Assembly: GCF_016599145.1 (NCBI RefSeq)
Contig: NZ_JAENKO010000002.1
Location: 1-64,000 of the forward strand
Direction of reading: 5' to 3'
Length of the DNA: 64,000 nucleotides
DNA from: Tomitella cavernea
GTDB lineage: Bacteria; Actinomycetota; Actinomycetes; Mycobacteriales; Mycobacteriaceae
In this document: positions 47,072 to 58,337 of the stretch, in pieces
Layout: each line of letters opens with the position of its first letter
How positions within the stretch are numbered: position 1 is the stretch's first letter
The notes under the pieces: model-generated
Seen by the model: only the letters and a program-made list of their open reading frames with translations
Told to the model about the DNA's origin: nothing
Database searches by the model: none
Program-made: the position numbers and the translations under genes

Positions 47072-47515
47072 TCAGGCGGTGGCGGTCACGGAGCCGCCGG
47101 CCGCCGCGATCTTCTCCGCTGCGGACGCCGAGATCTTGTCCGCGACGACGTCGACCTTGACGCCGATCTCGCCGTCGCCGAGGACCTTCACCGGCTGGTT
47201 CTTCCGGACGGCGCCGACGGCGACCAGCTCGGCCACCCCGACGGTCCCGCCCTCGGGGAACAACCGCGCGATATCGCCGACATTGACGACCTGGAACTCG
47301 GTGCGGAACTGATTCTTGAACCCCTTGAGCTTGGGCAGCCGCATGTGCAACGGCATCTGCCCGCCCTCGAAGGCGGCCGGCACGTTCTTACGGGCCTTGG
47401 TGCCCTTCGTGCCTCGTCCCGCGGTCTTTCCCTTGGAGCCCTCGCCGCGGCCGACGCGTGTGCGGTCGGTCTTGGCACCCGGCGCCGGGCGCAGGTGGTG
47501 CAACTTGATGGTCAC
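47072..47515 (-). CDS. rplO: 50S ribosomal protein L15
   Basis: The 147-residue L15 has the Gly/Lys-rich N-terminal extension ([24 protein letters not shown]) that threads into 23S rRNA and a globular C-terminal domain. The start is a GTG at 47515 overlapping the rpmD stop as GTGA. Confidence 0.97.
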   Translation of the reverse strand: MTIKLHHLRPAPGAKTDRTRVGRGEGSKGKTAGRGTKGTKARKNVPAAFEGGQMPLHMRLPKLKGFKNQFRTEFQVVNVGDIARLFPEGGTVGVAELVAVGAVRKNQPVKVLGDGEIGVKVDVVADKISASAAEKIAAAGGSVTATA

Positions 47516-47697
47516 TGTGAGACCTCCTCCACCGTGACGAGGTGCGAGACCACGTTGATCAGCCCGCGCGTCTCCGGCGAGTCCTCACGGACGACCGTGT
47601 GCCGGATCCGCTTGAGCCCGAGGGTACGCAGGCTGTCACGCTGGTTCTGCTTGGTTCCGATGGTGCTGCGGACCTGGGTGACTTTGAGCTGTGCCAT
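47512..47697 (-). CDS. rpmD: 50S ribosomal protein L30
   Basis: This is a 61-residue protein with the ferredoxin-like L30 fold ([33 protein letters not shown]). The ATG at 47697 has GGGGG 7 nt upstream. An ATG two codons earlier overlaps the rpsE stop as ATGA but is only 1 nt from that motif. Confidence 0.96.
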   Translation of the reverse strand: MAQLKVTQVRSTIGTKQNQRDSLRTLGLKRIRHTVVREDSPETRGLINVVSHLVTVEEVSQ

Positions 47698-47699
47698 CG

Positions 47700-48350
47700 T
47701 CATGCCCCCTGCCCGGCACGCGCCCGCAGCATCGCTGCCGGGGCCACGTCCTCGATCGGCAGGCCGCGGGACGCCGCGACCTCCTCGGGGCGACGCAGGC
47801 CCTTGAGCGCTGCCACCGTCGCGTGCACGACGTTGATCGCGTTGTCGCTGCCGAGCGACTTGGACAGGATGTCCTGGATGCCCGCGCACTCGAGGACGGC
47901 GCGCACCGCGCCGCCCGCGATCACACCGGTGCCCGGGCTGGCCGGGCGCAGCATGACCACGCCGGCGGCCTCTTCACCCTGGATCGGATGGGTGATGGTG
48001 CTGCCGATCATGGGCACGCGGAAGAAGTTCTTCCGGGCCTCTTCCACACCCTTCTGGATGGCGGCGGGCACTTCTTTGGCCTTGCCGTAGCCCACGCCGA
48101 CGACGCCGTTGCCGTCGCCGACGATGACCAGCGCGGTGAAGCTGAACCGGCGGCCGCCCTTGACGACCTTCGACACGCGGTTGATCGTGACAACGCGCTC
48201 GATGAAGTTCGACTTCTCCGCGTCGCGCGACCGGTTGTCCCGGCCGCCCCGGCCGCGGCCGCCTTGGCCGCCCTGGCCCTTGTTGTCGCTGTTGGGGCCG
48301 TTCTGTCCGGCGGGACCCCGTCCGCCGTCACGCCGCTGACGTCCCGGCAT
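47700..48350 (-). CDS. rpsE: 30S ribosomal protein S5
   Basis: The 216-residue S5 has a Gly/Arg/Gln-rich N-terminal extension of about 45 residues, the S5 RNA-binding domain ([23 protein letters not shown]) and the C-terminal [17 protein letters not shown] domain. S5 helps decoding accuracy and mRNA unwinding. The start ATG has AAGGA 8 nt upstream. Confidence 0.97.
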   Translation of the reverse strand: MPGRQRRDGGRGPAGQNGPNSDNKGQGGQGGRGRGGRDNRSRDAEKSNFIERVVTINRVSKVVKGGRRFSFTALVIVGDGNGVVGVGYGKAKEVPAAIQKGVEEARKNFFRVPMIGSTITHPIQGEEAAGVVMLRPASPGTGVIAGGAVRAVLECAGIQDILSKSLGSDNAINVVHATVAALKGLRRPEEVAASRGLPIEDVAPAAMLRARAGQGA

Positions 48351-48381
48351 CAGACAGTCCTTCCGTTGTTGATCGTCTTCA

Positions 48382-48789
48382 TCAGAACTCCAGCCCACCC
48401 TCGCGCGCCGCGTCCGCGAGCGCCGCGATACGGCCGTGGTAGGCGTTGCCACCGCGGTCGAACACGACAGCCGTGACGCCGGCCGCCTTGGCGCGGGCCG
48501 CGATGAGCTCCCCGACCTTGACGCCCTTGGCCGTCTTGTCGCCTTCGACGGCCCGGACGTCGGCCTCGATGCTCGACGCCGCCGCCAGGGTGTGGCCCAC
48601 GGTGTCGTCGATGACCTGAACGTGGATGTGCCGGGAAGAGCGCTTCACGACGAGCCGCGGGCGTGCCGGCGTGCCGGACAGCTGCTTGCGCAGGCGGAAG
48701 TGCCGACGGCTCCGCGCGATGCGGCGTGCGGTGGAAACATCCGTACCGCGCTGGACCCGCTTGCCGTTGGTCTGTGCAGTCTCAGTCAT
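48382..48789 (-). CDS. rplR: 50S ribosomal protein L18
   Basis: This 135-residue protein binds 5S rRNA ([49 protein letters not shown]). A GTG six bases earlier (48795) overlaps the rplF stop as GTGA and could be the start; the ATG at 48789 is used because it begins a plausible MTETAQTNG leader. Confidence 0.96.
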   Translation of the reverse strand: MTETAQTNGKRVQRGTDVSTARRIARSRRHFRLRKQLSGTPARPRLVVKRSSRHIHVQVIDDTVGHTLAAASSIEADVRAVEGDKTAKGVKVGELIAARAKAAGVTAVVFDRGGNAYHGRIAALADAAREGGLEF

Positions 48790-48791
48790 GA

Positions 48792-49331
48792 TCACTTACC
48801 CGTCTTTCCGACCTTGCGACGGACCTGCTCACCCTCGTAGCGGATGCCCTTGCCCTTGTACGGGTCGTGCTTCCGCAGACGCTTGATGTTGGAGGCCACC
48901 TGACCGACCTTCTGCTTGTCGATGCCGCTGATGGAGAACCGGGTCGGGTTCTCCACCTGGAAACTCACGCCTTCCGGAGCTTCGACAGTGACAGGGTGGC
49001 TGTAGCCCAGCGAGAACTCGAGCGTGGAGCCCTTCAGCGCCACGCGGTAGCCGACGCCGTGGATCTCCATCTTGATGACGTAGCCGTCGGTGACGCCGGT
49101 GACCATGTTCTGCACGAGCGTGCGTGACAGGCCGTGCAACGCGCGGCTTTCGCGGTCCTCGTCGGCGCGCGTGACCTGCAGGCGTCCGTCCTCGGCCTTC
49201 TCGATGCCGATGACGTCGTGCAGGGTCAGCGCCAGCTCGCCCTTGGGCCCCTTGACTGTGACGTCCTGGCCGTCGACAGCCACGTCGACGCCGCCGGGGA
49301 CGGCGATCGGGTCTCTACCGATACGAGACAT
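48792..49331 (-). CDS. rplF: 50S ribosomal protein L6
   Basis: The 179-residue L6 has two related RNA-binding domains. It starts [21 protein letters not shown] and ends in the conserved [21 protein letters not shown] block. It follows rpsH by 11 nt. Confidence 0.97.
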   Translation of the reverse strand: MSRIGRDPIAVPGGVDVAVDGQDVTVKGPKGELALTLHDVIGIEKAEDGRLQVTRADEDRESRALHGLSRTLVQNMVTGVTDGYVIKMEIHGVGYRVALKGSTLEFSLGYSHPVTVEAPEGVSFQVENPTRFSISGIDKQKVGQVASNIKRLRKHDPYKGKGIRYEGEQVRRKVGKTGK

Positions 49332-49342
49332 TCTTCGACCCC

Positions 49343-49741
49343 CTACCAGACGTAGGCGAGGACTTCCCCGCCTACTCGCTGCTTGGCTGCCTGGCGATCG
49401 GTCAGCAGGCCGGTCGATGACGAGATGATCGCCACGCCGAGGCCGCCGAGGACCTTGGGCAGGTTGGTGGAGTTGGCGTACACGCGCAGGCCGGGCTTCG
49501 ATACCCGACGGATGCCGGCGAGGCTGCGCTCACGCGCAGGGCCGTACTTGAGGATCAGCGTGAGGGTCTTGCCCACCCGCGCCTCCTCGACCTTGTAGTC
49601 GCCGATGTAGCCCTCGCGCTTGAGGATCTCGGCGATGTTCACCTTCAGCTTCGACGAGGGCATGGAGACCTCGTCGTGGTACGCCGAGTTGGCGTTGCGC
49701 AGACGCGTGAGCATGTCTGCGATCGGATCGCTCATGGTCAT
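49343..49741 (-). CDS. rpsH: 30S ribosomal protein S8
   Basis: This is a 132-residue central-domain protein that also represses the spc operon in E. coli. It starts [18 protein letters not shown] and has [19 protein letters not shown] and the ending [10 protein letters not shown] second ATG two codons in is a possible start. A 93-bp gap separates it from rpsN. Confidence 0.97.
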   Translation of the reverse strand: MTMSDPIADMLTRLRNANSAYHDEVSMPSSKLKVNIAEILKREGYIGDYKVEEARVGKTLTLILKYGPARERSLAGIRRVSKPGLRVYANSTNLPKVLGGLGVAIISSSTGLLTDRQAAKQRVGGEVLAYVW

Positions 49742-49834
49742 GAAAGTGACCTGTATACCTTTCTCGCAATGGTTCCCTCTTGGACGCCGCCGGGGCGGCG
49801 CAGCAGGCCTACCGCGAAGTGGTGTGGTGGTGGA

Positions 49835-50020
49835 TCACCAGGAACTCTTGTGAACTCCCGGCAGTTCGCCCGCGTGCGCCATCTCGCGGAAGCAGACGCG
49901 GCACAGTCCGAACTTGCGGTACACCGAGTGCGGGCGTCCGCACCGCTGGCACCGTGTGTAGGCGCGAACTGAGAACTTGGGCTTGCGGTTCGCCTTGTTG
50001 ACGAGCGCCTTCTTCGCCAT
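49835..50020 (-). CDS. rpsN: 30S ribosomal protein S14, zinc-binding (type Z)
   Basis: This 61-residue S14 has the zinc knuckle Cys24, Cys27, Cys40 and Cys43 (CQRCGRP, CRVCFRE). The short zinc form is the housekeeping S14 of this operon in actinobacteria. It begins one base after the rplE stop. Confidence 0.97.
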   Translation of the reverse strand: MAKKALVNKANRKPKFSVRAYTRCQRCGRPHSVYRKFGLCRVCFREMAHAGELPGVHKSSW

Positions 50021-50021
50021 C

Positions 50022-50588
50022 TCACTTCTCCTTGAACGGGAAGCCGAGCTGCTTGAGCAGCGCGCGCCCCTCGTCGTTGTTGGTGGCGGTGGTCACGACG
50101 GTGATGTCCATGCCGCGCGGGCGGTCGATCGAGTCGATGTCGATCTCGTGGAACATCGACTGCTCGGACAGGCCGAAGGTGTAGTTTCCGTTGCCGTCGA
50201 ACTGCTCGCCCGACAGTCCGCGGAAGTCGCGGATGCGCGGCAGTGCGATCGAAAGCAGCCGATCGAGGAACTCCCACATGCGGTCGCCGCGCAGCGTGAC
50301 GCGGGCGCCGATGGGCATGCCCTCACGCAGCTTGAACTGCGCGATGGACTTGCGTGCACGGCGGATCTCGGGCTTCTGACCGGTGATCAGAGAGAGGTCG
50401 CGGACGGCGCCGTTGATGAGCTTGGCGTCGCGGGCGGCGTCGCCGACGCCCATGTTGACGACGACCTTCACGAGCCCCGGCACCTGCATGACGTTCTCGT
50501 AGGAGAACTCCTTCTGCATGGCGTCGCGGATCTCGCTGCGGTACTGCAGCTTCAGGCGCGGCTGGATCTTGTTCTCGGTGCTCGTCAT
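50022..50588 (-). CDS. rplE: 50S ribosomal protein L5
   Basis: The 188-residue L5 binds 5S rRNA and contacts tRNA at the central protuberance. [33 protein letters not shown] and [20 protein letters not shown] are present. It lies 2 nt after rplX. Confidence 0.97.
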   Translation of the reverse strand: MTSTENKIQPRLKLQYRSEIRDAMQKEFSYENVMQVPGLVKVVVNMGVGDAARDAKLINGAVRDLSLITGQKPEIRRARKSIAQFKLREGMPIGARVTLRGDRMWEFLDRLLSIALPRIRDFRGLSGEQFDGNGNYTFGLSEQSMFHEIDIDSIDRPRGMDITVVTTATNNDEGRALLKQLGFPFKEK

Positions 50589-50590
50589 CT

Positions 50591-50905
50591 CTAGATGTCC
50601 TTCCCGTTGCGACGGGAGATCCGCACCCGCTTGCCGTTCTCGTCGGTGCGGTACCCGACGCGGGTGGGGTTGCCGTCGGAGTCGACGACCATCACGTTCG
50701 AGACGTGGACGGCGGCCTCCTGGGTGACGATCCCGCCGACACTCGCGCCGGCCTGGTTCGCAGAGACGGCGGTGTGCTTCTTGATGCGGTTCACGCCCTC
50801 GACGATGACGCGGTTGCGGTCCGGGATGGCCTTGATGACCTTGCCCTTGGCGCCCTTGTCCTTACCTGAGATGACGAGGACCGTGTCGCCCTTGTGCACC
50901 TTCAT
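50591..50905 (-). CDS. rplX: 50S ribosomal protein L24
   Basis: This 104-residue KOW-domain assembly protein starts [28 protein letters not shown] is 7 nt before this ATG; a GTG one codon earlier overlaps the rplN stop as GTGA. It ends with [15 protein letters not shown]. Confidence 0.96.
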   Translation of the reverse strand: MKVHKGDTVLVISGKDKGAKGKVIKAIPDRNRVIVEGVNRIKKHTAVSANQAGASVGGIVTQEAAVHVSNVMVVDSDGNPTRVGYRTDENGKRVRISRRNGKDI

Positions 50906-51273
50906 CACAGCACCTCCGGTGCGAGCGAGATGATCCTCATGTACTTCTTGTCGCGCAGCTCGCGGCCGACGGGCCCGAAGATGCGGGTGCCGCGCGGATC
51001 GTTGTCCGGCTTGATGATGACGGCGGCGTTCTCGTCGAAGCGGATGTAGGAACCGTCGGGACGACGGCGCTCCTTCTTAGTCCGGACGATCACGGCCTTC
51101 ACCAGATCGCCGCGCTTGACGTTGCCGCCGGGGATGGCGTCCTTGACCGTGCCGACGATGACATCGCCGATCCCGGCGTAGCGGCGACCGGAGCCGCCGA
51201 GAACACGGATGCACAAGATCTCCTTGGCACCGGTGTTGTCGGCAACTCGGACCCGCGACTCCTGCTGGATCAC
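50905..51273 (-). CDS. rplN: 50S ribosomal protein L14
   Basis: The 122-residue L14 forms an inter-subunit bridge. It starts [19 protein letters not shown] and has [20 protein letters not shown] and [21 protein letters not shown]. The GTG start has AAGGAG 7 nt upstream. It is the first gene of the rplN-rplX-rplE-rpsN transcript, downstream of a terminator and a TATGAT hexamer. Confidence 0.97.
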   Translation of the reverse strand: MIQQESRVRVADNTGAKEILCIRVLGGSGRRYAGIGDVIVGTVKDAIPGGNVKRGDLVKAVIVRTKKERRRPDGSYIRFDENAAVIIKPDNDPRGTRIFGPVGRELRDKKYMRIISLAPEVL

Positions 51274-51414
51274 TAGAGTTCTCCTTGACCTGGACTCGAT
51301 GTGCGCCGGATTACCGACCCGACGCACGCGGTCGTTCGCCCGCCCCGCGGGGCGGACTCCCGCACGATGGCGGGGCACGCCGCACGGACGCGAGCCCGTG
51401 CGGCAAACCAGACC

Positions 51415-51420
51415 ATCATA
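51415..51420 (-). promoter_or_regulatory. -10 hexamer TATGAT for the rplN operon
   Basis: TATGAT on the minus strand lies between the rpsQ terminator and rplN, leaving a leader of about 135 nt. No good -35 is visible, which is common for actinobacterial promoters. Confidence 0.4.
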
Positions 51421-51437
51421 AGGGTTGGGACGTGCAC

Positions 51438-51480
51438 CGGTGCGGCCGGCCCCCGCTTGCGCGATCGGCCGGCCGCACCG
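51438..51480 (-). terminator. terminator after rpsQ
   Basis: A perfect 14-bp GC stem with a 15-nt loop starts 4 nt after the rpsQ stop. It marks the end of the S10 operon. No long U-tract follows. Confidence 0.65.
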
Positions 51481-51484
51481 AGTA

Positions 51485-51796
51485 CTACTTGGCCTTCTCG
51501 AGGACCTCGACCAGCCGCCAGCGCTTGGTGGCGGACATGGGCCGGGTCTCCATCAACTGGACGCGGTCGCCCACGCCGGCCTGGCCGTTCTCGTCGTGCG
51601 CTTTCACCTTGCTGGTACGGCGGATGATCTTGCCGTACAGCGGGTGCTTGACGCGGTCTTCGAGCTCGACGACGATCGTCTTCTCCATCTTGTCGGAGAC
51701 GACGTAGCCGATACGGATCTTGCGGCGGCCGCGCTCGTCGGCCGCTTCCGTGCTCGCTGCGTTCTCGGTGGTGCTCACTGTCTTGTCCTCACTCAT
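51485..51796 (-). CDS. rpsQ: 30S ribosomal protein S17
   Basis: The 103-residue S17 has a 25-residue Glu/Ala/Thr-rich leader before the OB fold ([34 protein letters not shown]). It is the last gene of the S10 operon and overlaps the rpmC stop as ATGA. Confidence 0.96.
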   Translation of the reverse strand: MSEDKTVSTTENAASTEAADERGRRKIRIGYVVSDKMEKTIVVELEDRVKHPLYGKIIRRTSKVKAHDENGQAGVGDRVQLMETRPMSATKRWRLVEVLEKAK

Positions 51797-52029
51797 GCGG
51801 CGCCGTCCTCGTCCGGTCCGACCGCGAGCCCCAGCTCACGCTCGCGGAGCACCGTGTAGATCCGGGCGATGTTGCGCCGGACGGTCCGGAGGCGACGATT
51901 GTTGTCGAGCTGCCCGGTCGCCATCTGGAAGCGGAGGTTGAACAGTTCCTCCTTGGCCTCGCGGAGGGCCGTGGTCAGCTCCTCCTCGCCGAGCTCCCGG
52001 AGCTCGGACGCCTGGGTTCCCGTTGCCAT
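51793..52029 (-). CDS. rpmC: 50S ribosomal protein L29
   Basis: This is a 78-residue two-helix protein at the peptide exit, a docking site for SRP and trigger factor. [21 protein letters not shown] and [13 protein letters not shown] are family motifs, and the tail is acidic. The ATG at 52029 shares one base with the rplP stop. Confidence 0.96.
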   Translation of the reverse strand: MATGTQASELRELGEEELTTALREAKEELFNLRFQMATGQLDNNRRLRTVRRNIARIYTVLRERELGLAVGPDEDGAA

Positions 52030-52445
52030 CAGAAGCTCCCCTCCCTGGTCACGATCCGGCACTTGCAGGGGAGCTTGTGCGCCGCGCGCAGCAGGGCTTC
52101 GCGGGCGATCTCCTCATTGGGGTAGCTCATCTCGAACATCACGCGTCCCGGCTTGACGTTCGCGATCCACCACTCCGGCGAACCCTTACCGGAACCCATT
52201 CGGGTCTCGGCCGGCTTCTTGGTCAGCGGGCGATCCGGGAAGATGTTGATCCAGATCTTGCCGCCGCGCTTGATGTGGCGCGTCATCGCGATACGCGCCG
52301 CCTCGATCTGGCGGTTCGTGATGTACGCCGGCTCCAGGGCCTGCAGGCCGTAGTCACCGAACGTGACCTCCGTGCCGCCCTTGGCCATGCCATTGCGCTT
52401 GGGGTGATGCTGCTTACGGTGCTTGACCCGTCGTGGCATCAACAT
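52029..52445 (-). CDS. rplP: 50S ribosomal protein L16
   Basis: The 138-residue L16 shapes the A-site tRNA pocket. It starts [23 protein letters not shown] and has [18 protein letters not shown]. The first ATG (52445) has GGAGG 7 nt upstream and is preferred over the ATG two codons later. The gap to rpsC is 2 nt. Confidence 0.97.
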   Translation of the reverse strand: MLMPRRVKHRKQHHPKRNGMAKGGTEVTFGDYGLQALEPAYITNRQIEAARIAMTRHIKRGGKIWINIFPDRPLTKKPAETRMGSGKGSPEWWIANVKPGRVMFEMSYPNEEIAREALLRAAHKLPCKCRIVTREGSF

Positions 52446-52447
52446 CG

Positions 52448-53924
<1,477 letters not shown>

Positions 53925-53937
53925 CCTTCACTCCCTC

Positions 53938-54777
53938 CTAGCGCTTGTTCTTGCCGGTACGGCGACGACGGACGATCATCGCGTCGCTGGCCTTCTTGGG
54001 TCGTCGGGTCCTGCCCTCGGGCCGGCCCCACGGGCTGACCGGGTGGCGGCCACCCGAGGTCTTGCCCTCGCCACCGCCGTGCGGGTGGTCGACGGGGTTC
54101 ATCACGACGCCGCGGACGGAGGGGCGCTTGCCCTTCCACCGCATGCGGCCCGCCTTGCCCCAGTTGATGTTGGACTGTTCGGCGTTGCCGACCTCGCCGA
54201 CGGTCGCGCGGCAGCGCACGTCGACGCGGCGGATCTCGCCGGAGGGCATGCGCAGGCTCGCGTACTTGCCTTCTTTGCCCAGCAGTTGGATGCTGGCGCC
54301 GGCCGAGCGGGCCATCTTGGCGCCACCGCCGGGGCGCAGCTCCACCGCGTGGATGACCGTGCCCGCGGGGATGTTGCGCAGCGGCAGGTTGTTGCCGGTC
54401 TTGATGTCGGCGTTGGGGCCTGCATCCACGACGTCGCCCTGACCGATGCCCTTGGGCGCGAGAATGTAGCGCTTCTCACCGTCGTAGTAGTGCAGCAGCG
54501 CGATCCGCGAAGTGCGGTTCGGGTCGTACTCGATGTGCGCGACCTTGGCCGGCACGCCGTCCTTGTCGTGGCGGCGGAAGTCGATCACCCGGTAGGCGCG
54601 CTTGTGTCCGCCGCCCTGGTGCCGGGTCGTGATCCGCCCGTGCGCGTTGCGTCCGCCCTTGTTGTGCAGCGGGCGGACGAGCGACTTCTCCGGCGTCGAG
54701 CGTGTGATCTCGGAGAAAACGGCGACGCTCGAGCCGCGGCGGCCCGGTGTCGTCGGCTTGTACTTACGGATTGCCAT
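53938..54777 (-). CDS. rplB: 50S ribosomal protein L2
   Basis: The 279-residue L2 is essential for subunit association and the peptidyl transferase centre. It starts [21 protein letters not shown] and has the conserved [21 protein letters not shown] loop near the C-terminus containing the key His. Confidence 0.97.
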   Translation of the reverse strand: MAIRKYKPTTPGRRGSSVAVFSEITRSTPEKSLVRPLHNKGGRNAHGRITTRHQGGGHKRAYRVIDFRRHDKDGVPAKVAHIEYDPNRTSRIALLHYYDGEKRYILAPKGIGQGDVVDAGPNADIKTGNNLPLRNIPAGTVIHAVELRPGGGAKMARSAGASIQLLGKEGKYASLRMPSGEIRRVDVRCRATVGEVGNAEQSNINWGKAGRMRWKGKRPSVRGVVMNPVDHPHGGGEGKTSGGRHPVSPWGRPEGRTRRPKKASDAMIVRRRRTGKNKR

Positions 54778-54827
54778 GAGTCTTGAAGTCCTTACCTTCT
54801 ACGAGTTCCGGTGGGGTGAGCCGCGGC

Positions 54828-55142
54828 TCAGCCGACCGGCCCTCCGAAGATCTCGATGGGCTTGCTGTCGTCGGACAGCGTCACGAAGGCGCGCTTCGTG
54901 TTCTTGCGCCGGCCGTAGCCGAGGCGTGACCGCTTGCGCTTGCCCTGACGGTTGGCGGTGTTCACCGACGTGACCTTGACACCGAAGACCTTTTCCACGG
55001 CGATCTTGATCTGCGTCTTGTTGGCGTCCGGGCGCACCAGGAACGTGTAGACACCGTCCTCCATGAGCCCGTAGGACTTCTCCGAGACCACCGGTGCGAC
55101 CAGGATGTCTCGCGGGTCGGACTTGATCTCCGCGATGCTCAT
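54828..55142 (-). CDS. rplW: 50S ribosomal protein L23
   Basis: The 104-residue L23 sits at the exit tunnel and docks trigger factor. [21 protein letters not shown] and [21 protein letters not shown] are present. It overlaps the rplD stop as ATGA. Confidence 0.97.
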   Translation of the reverse strand: MSIAEIKSDPRDILVAPVVSEKSYGLMEDGVYTFLVRPDANKTQIKIAVEKVFGVKVTSVNTANRQGKRKRSRLGYGRRKNTKRAFVTLSDDSKPIEIFGGPVG

Positions 55143-55810
55143 GCCGAGACCTCCTTCGCTGCCGAGCTGCGGGCGGTCACGAAGCTCTCGAGCGCCGCGA
55201 CGGAAAAGACGATGTCGTCGCTGCGCAGAACGTCGTGGGTGTTGAGTTGATCCGGTGCGATCAGGTGCGCGCCCTCGATGTTGCGCACGCTCTGCCACGT
55301 CACGACGTCCTCGCGCGGGACCACGACGAGGAACTTCGCGCGGTCGCTGAGGCGGCCGAGGAAGCCGAGCGCCTTCTTGGTGGACGGCACCTGGCCCTCG
55401 ACCAGCTCGGAGACCACGTGGACGCGGTCGCTGCGCAGCCGGTCGGTCAGCGCGCCGCGCAGTGCGGCGGCCTTCATCTTCTTCGGGGTCCGCTGCGCGT
55501 AGTCGCGCGGCTGCGGGCCGTGCACGGTACCGCCGCCGGTGAACTGGGGTGCGCGGATGGAACCCTGGCGCGCGCGGCCGGTGCCCTTCTGGCGGTACGG
55601 CTTGCGGCCGCCTCCTCGGACCTCGCCGCGCGTCTTCACCTTGTGGGTGCCCTGGCGCGCCGCCGCGAGCTGCGCGGTGACGACCTGGTGCATCAGCGGG
55701 ATGTTGGGCTCGACGTCGAAGATGTCGGCCGGCAGCTCCACGGAACCGTCGGTTCCGCCGGCCGGGACGTGGACGTCGAGGGTCAGCTTGACGGTGTTCT
55801 CGGCGCTCAT
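55139..55810 (-). CDS. rplD: 50S ribosomal protein L4
   Basis: This 223-residue L4 lines the exit tunnel with L22. [21 protein letters not shown] and [21 protein letters not shown] form the tunnel loop. In E. coli L4 represses the S10 operon; no matching leader was identified here. It overlaps the rplC stop as ATGA. Confidence 0.97.
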   Translation of the reverse strand: MSAENTVKLTLDVHVPAGGTDGSVELPADIFDVEPNIPLMHQVVTAQLAAARQGTHKVKTRGEVRGGGRKPYRQKGTGRARQGSIRAPQFTGGGTVHGPQPRDYAQRTPKKMKAAALRGALTDRLRSDRVHVVSELVEGQVPSTKKALGFLGRLSDRAKFLVVVPREDVVTWQSVRNIEGAHLIAPDQLNTHDVLRSDDIVFSVAALESFVTARSSAAKEVSA

Positions 55811-56463
55811 GCCTGCGCACCACCCTTCACTGCGGTCTTGACGATCACGACGCCGCCCTTGCGGCCCGGGATCGCACCCTTGATCAACAGCAGACCGGCC
55901 TCGGTGTCCACCTTGTGGACGGTCAGGTTCTGCGTGGTCACGCGGTCGTTGCCCATCCGGCCGGCCATGCGCATGCCCTTGAACACGCGGCCCGGCGTGG
56001 CGCAGCCGCCGATCGAGCCGGGGCGACGATGCACGGCCTGTGTGCCGTGGCTGGCGCCCTGGCCGGCGAAGCCGTGGCGCTTCATCGTGCCGGCGAAGCC
56101 CTTGCCACGGCTGGTGCCGGTGACGTCGACGAGCGTGCCGTCGGAGAAGGCCTCGGCGGTGAGCTCCTGGCCCACCTCGTACTGGGAGGCGTCCGGCACC
56201 CGCAGCTCCACGATGTGGCGCCGCGGGGTGACCCCCGCCTTGGCGTAGTGGCCCGCGACCGGCTTGTTCACCTTGCGCGGGTCGATGGCGCCGAAGGCCA
56301 GCTGGACGGCGCTGTAGCCGTCGCGCTCCTCGGTGCGCACCTGGGTGACAACGCACGGACCGGCCTTGACGACGGTCACCGGGACGACCCGGTTGTTCTC
56401 GTCGAAGACCTGCGTCATGCCGAGCTTGTTGCCCAGAATGCCTTTGATCTCGGTATCAGTCAT
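55807..56463 (-). CDS. rplC: 50S ribosomal protein L3
   Basis: The 218-residue L3 reaches the peptidyl transferase centre. [21 protein letters not shown] and [21 protein letters not shown] are family motifs. The ATG at 56463 has GGAGA upstream; the longer frame adds unconserved residues. It lies 29 nt after rpsJ. Confidence 0.97.
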   Translation of the reverse strand: MTDTEIKGILGNKLGMTQVFDENNRVVPVTVVKAGPCVVTQVRTEERDGYSAVQLAFGAIDPRKVNKPVAGHYAKAGVTPRRHIVELRVPDASQYEVGQELTAEAFSDGTLVDVTGTSRGKGFAGTMKRHGFAGQGASHGTQAVHRRPGSIGGCATPGRVFKGMRMAGRMGNDRVTTQNLTVHKVDTEAGLLLIKGAIPGRKGGVVIVKTAVKGGAQA

Positions 56464-56492
56464 TGAATGTTCTCCGCTGCGTCTTCCCGGGC

Positions 56493-56798
56493 TCACTGAA
56501 TGTTGACGTCGACGCTGGCAGGCAGGTCGATACGCATGAGCGCGTCGACGGTCTTGGGCGTCGGGTCGAGGATGTCGATGAGGCGCTTGTGGGTACGCAT
56601 CTCGAAGTGCTCGCGCGAATCCTTGTACTTGTGCGGCGAACGGATGACGCAGTAGACGTTCTTCTCGGTGGGCAACGGCACCGGACCGACGACGCGGGCG
56701 CCGGTGCGGGTCACCGTCTCGACGATCTTGCGCGCAGACGCGTCAATCGCCTCATGGTCATAGGCCTTGAGCCTGATGCGGATCTTTTGTCCCGCCAC
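56493..56798 (-). CDS. rpsJ: 30S ribosomal protein S10
   Basis: This 101-residue S10 is the first gene of the S10 operon and also a NusE transcription antitermination factor. It starts [19 protein letters not shown] and has [21 protein letters not shown]. The GTG at 56798 gives the exact usual length and has AAAGGA 8 nt upstream. Confidence 0.97.
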   Translation of the reverse strand: MAGQKIRIRLKAYDHEAIDASARKIVETVTRTGARVVGPVPLPTEKNVYCVIRSPHKYKDSREHFEMRTHKRLIDILDPTPKTVDALMRIDLPASVDVNIQ

Positions 56799-57610
56799 GC
56801 TTGTAGTCCTTTGCTTGCCGTGTCGCGACGCCCGGGAGGCGCCGCTTCGTTCATTACCGGACCGATGGCAGCGGAATGTGGTCGAGTGGGGCCGGCCGCA
56901 CACCTGTGATCGACGATCTCTCGTGATCGGCACCGCCGACTGCGATCAGCACCAGGGCTCATCGTCGCCGCTGTTCATCTGTCATGGTCCACCGGTACAC
57001 GCGGTCGGGCGTGTCGCCCGTTCGCTTCTCACGCGACGCATTCCCCGGACACCGCCCCGGTGGGACGGATCCGCGCATCGCCGCGGAGAACGCACCGGTC
57101 GCGCCCGCCGGGCGGACGCTTTCAGGTACGTCGTACACAGGCCTTGATCGGCCGGGCGACCACTCTATCGGAACGGCCGCACCCGCCCGCACGCACCCCT
57201 GCCGACAGTCGGACGACCCCGACGGGACCGCCGCCACCGGCGCAGGACGCACTCAAGGCAACCCCGACAGTATGCCCGACTCGCCCGACCCTGCCAAATC
57301 GTGTCCGATCACACCCGCGGATGGCCCCCGTCGCAGCAGGCGGACGGGTCGCCATCGCTCGTCGCCGGAGGCGGACCGGGCATTTCGGCGGGATTCGCCG
57401 CGTCGGCCTGCCGGGATCGGGGCGACGGCTTATGCTCCTGGGATTGCGGCACCTTGAAATGGACGTCCGTTTCCGCGGCCCCGGCCGAGAACGCTCGGAT
57501 TCCGCAGTGTCGTCGCACCGGGACGCCGGGCCTGGCGGACTCACTGTATACGCAGCACAAACCGTCGAAGGAATCACCTCGGCGGCCCCGATCACTGAAT
57601 GGAGAAGACG
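56799..57610. other. long intergenic region upstream of the S10 operon
   Basis: This 812-bp stretch between divergent rpsJ (-) and the secreted-protein gene (+) must hold the S10 operon promoter and leader. A TAGAGT hexamer on the minus strand at 57167-57162 is a candidate -10 and would give a leader of about 350 nt. Its last 140 bp, before 57611, are slightly less GC-rich. Open frames on both strands are Arg/Pro-rich and I consider them non-coding. No tRNA or known RNA family was recognised. Confidence 0.5.
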
Positions 57611-58138
57611 ATGAACCTCACCCGTTTCGGCCGCAACGCGGCCATCGCGGCCGTCTCCGCGGCGGCCGTCGCGGTCGGCGCCACCACCACTGCGGCCGCC
57701 GCCCCCGCGCCGGAGCCGGCGCAGACCCAACCGGTGGGAGACAGCGTCATCCTCGACGCCGGCGCGTTCTCCTTCACCTCCGGCGACGGCACCGTCGACG
57801 TCCGCGACGGCGCGGGCAACGTGGTCGAGTCGATTCCGCTCACGCTTCCGGGCACGGATATCGCCGCACCGATCGACACGGCCATCGGCGGGGGCGGCAA
57901 GACGCTCACCCTCCACCGCGTGGAGGCCGACGCGGTGGGGCAGTTCAACAAGCTCGTCGGCGAATGGCTCTGGGGCGTGCAGAACGGCGGGGCGTTCGGC
58001 GCCGCCATCGGCTCGGTCGTCGGCTGCTGGCTGCTGGTGTTCGGCTGCATCCCGGGACTGATCATCGGCGGCGCCATGGGCTCGCCCAACGCCGGCCAGA
58101 TCCAGCAGACGTTCATGGACATGCTCGCCAACCGCTGA
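57611..58138 (+). CDS. secreted protein with two glycine zippers
   Basis: This 175-residue protein has a signal peptide (MNLTRFGRNAAIAAVSAAAV, cleavage near AAAA-P at about 31), a small beta-rich middle (TSGDGTVDVRDGAGNVVESI) and a hydrophobic C-terminal third. That third holds two consecutive glycine zippers with Gly at 126, 130, 134, 138 and at 145, 149, 153, 157. Such zippers pack helices into oligomers and occur in pore- or membrane-forming proteins. No family name is certain. GGAG 6 nt before the ATG at 57611 decides the start over an ATG at 57599. Confidence 0.78.
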   Translation: MNLTRFGRNAAIAAVSAAAVAVGATTTAAAAPAPEPAQTQPVGDSVILDAGAFSFTSGDGTVDVRDGAGNVVESIPLTLPGTDIAAPIDTAIGGGGKTLTLHRVEADAVGQFNKLVGEWLWGVQNGGAFGAAIGSVVGCWLLVFGCIPGLIIGGAMGSPNAGQIQQTFMDMLANR

Positions 58139-58147
58139 CGAGCCCTC

Positions 58148-58168
58148 GTCCGGCCCGCAGGGCCGGAC
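58148..58168 (+). terminator. first hairpin after the glycine-zipper gene
   Basis: A perfect 9-bp stem with a 3-nt loop starts 10 nt after the stop codon. There is no U-tract. Confidence 0.6.
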
Positions 58169-58170
58169 CC

Positions 58171-58211
58171 GGCACCGCCGCGCCCGCAGAACCCCGGGGC
58201 ACGGCGGTGCC
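58171..58211 (+). terminator. second hairpin after the glycine-zipper gene
   Basis: A 10-bp perfect stem with a 21-nt loop follows the first hairpin directly. Tandem GC hairpins of this kind are a common actinobacterial terminator style. Confidence 0.5.
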
Positions 58212-58237
58212 GTGCTGTGTGGACCGGCACACCCATA

Positions 58238-58251
58238 TTACTTTCGAGTAA
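58238..58251. promoter_or_regulatory. palindromic operator TTACT-TTCG-AGTAA
   Basis: A perfect 5-bp inverted repeat around TTCG lies in an AT-rich patch 87 nt before the hotdog-fold gene. The form is typical of TetR-family operators, and lipid-related genes in this order often carry similar sites. Confidence 0.5.
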
Positions 58252-58337
58252 GGTTAGCTCGCGGCCTTCCGCAATGCCGCCTCCGTCGCCGCCTGGTCCA
58301 CCGGCGGCGCGCCACACCACCTGCAGAGAGGGAAACC

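Noticed and set aside
56959-57252. 97-codon minus-strand frame upstream of rpsJ
   Set aside because: Arg/Pro/Ser-rich without homology signature or clear ribosome-binding site; it lies where the S10 promoter and leader must be.
58250-58259. IdeR/DtxR iron box
   Set aside because: TAAGGTTAGC matches only the left half of the consensus; the right half (CTAACCTAA) is absent.
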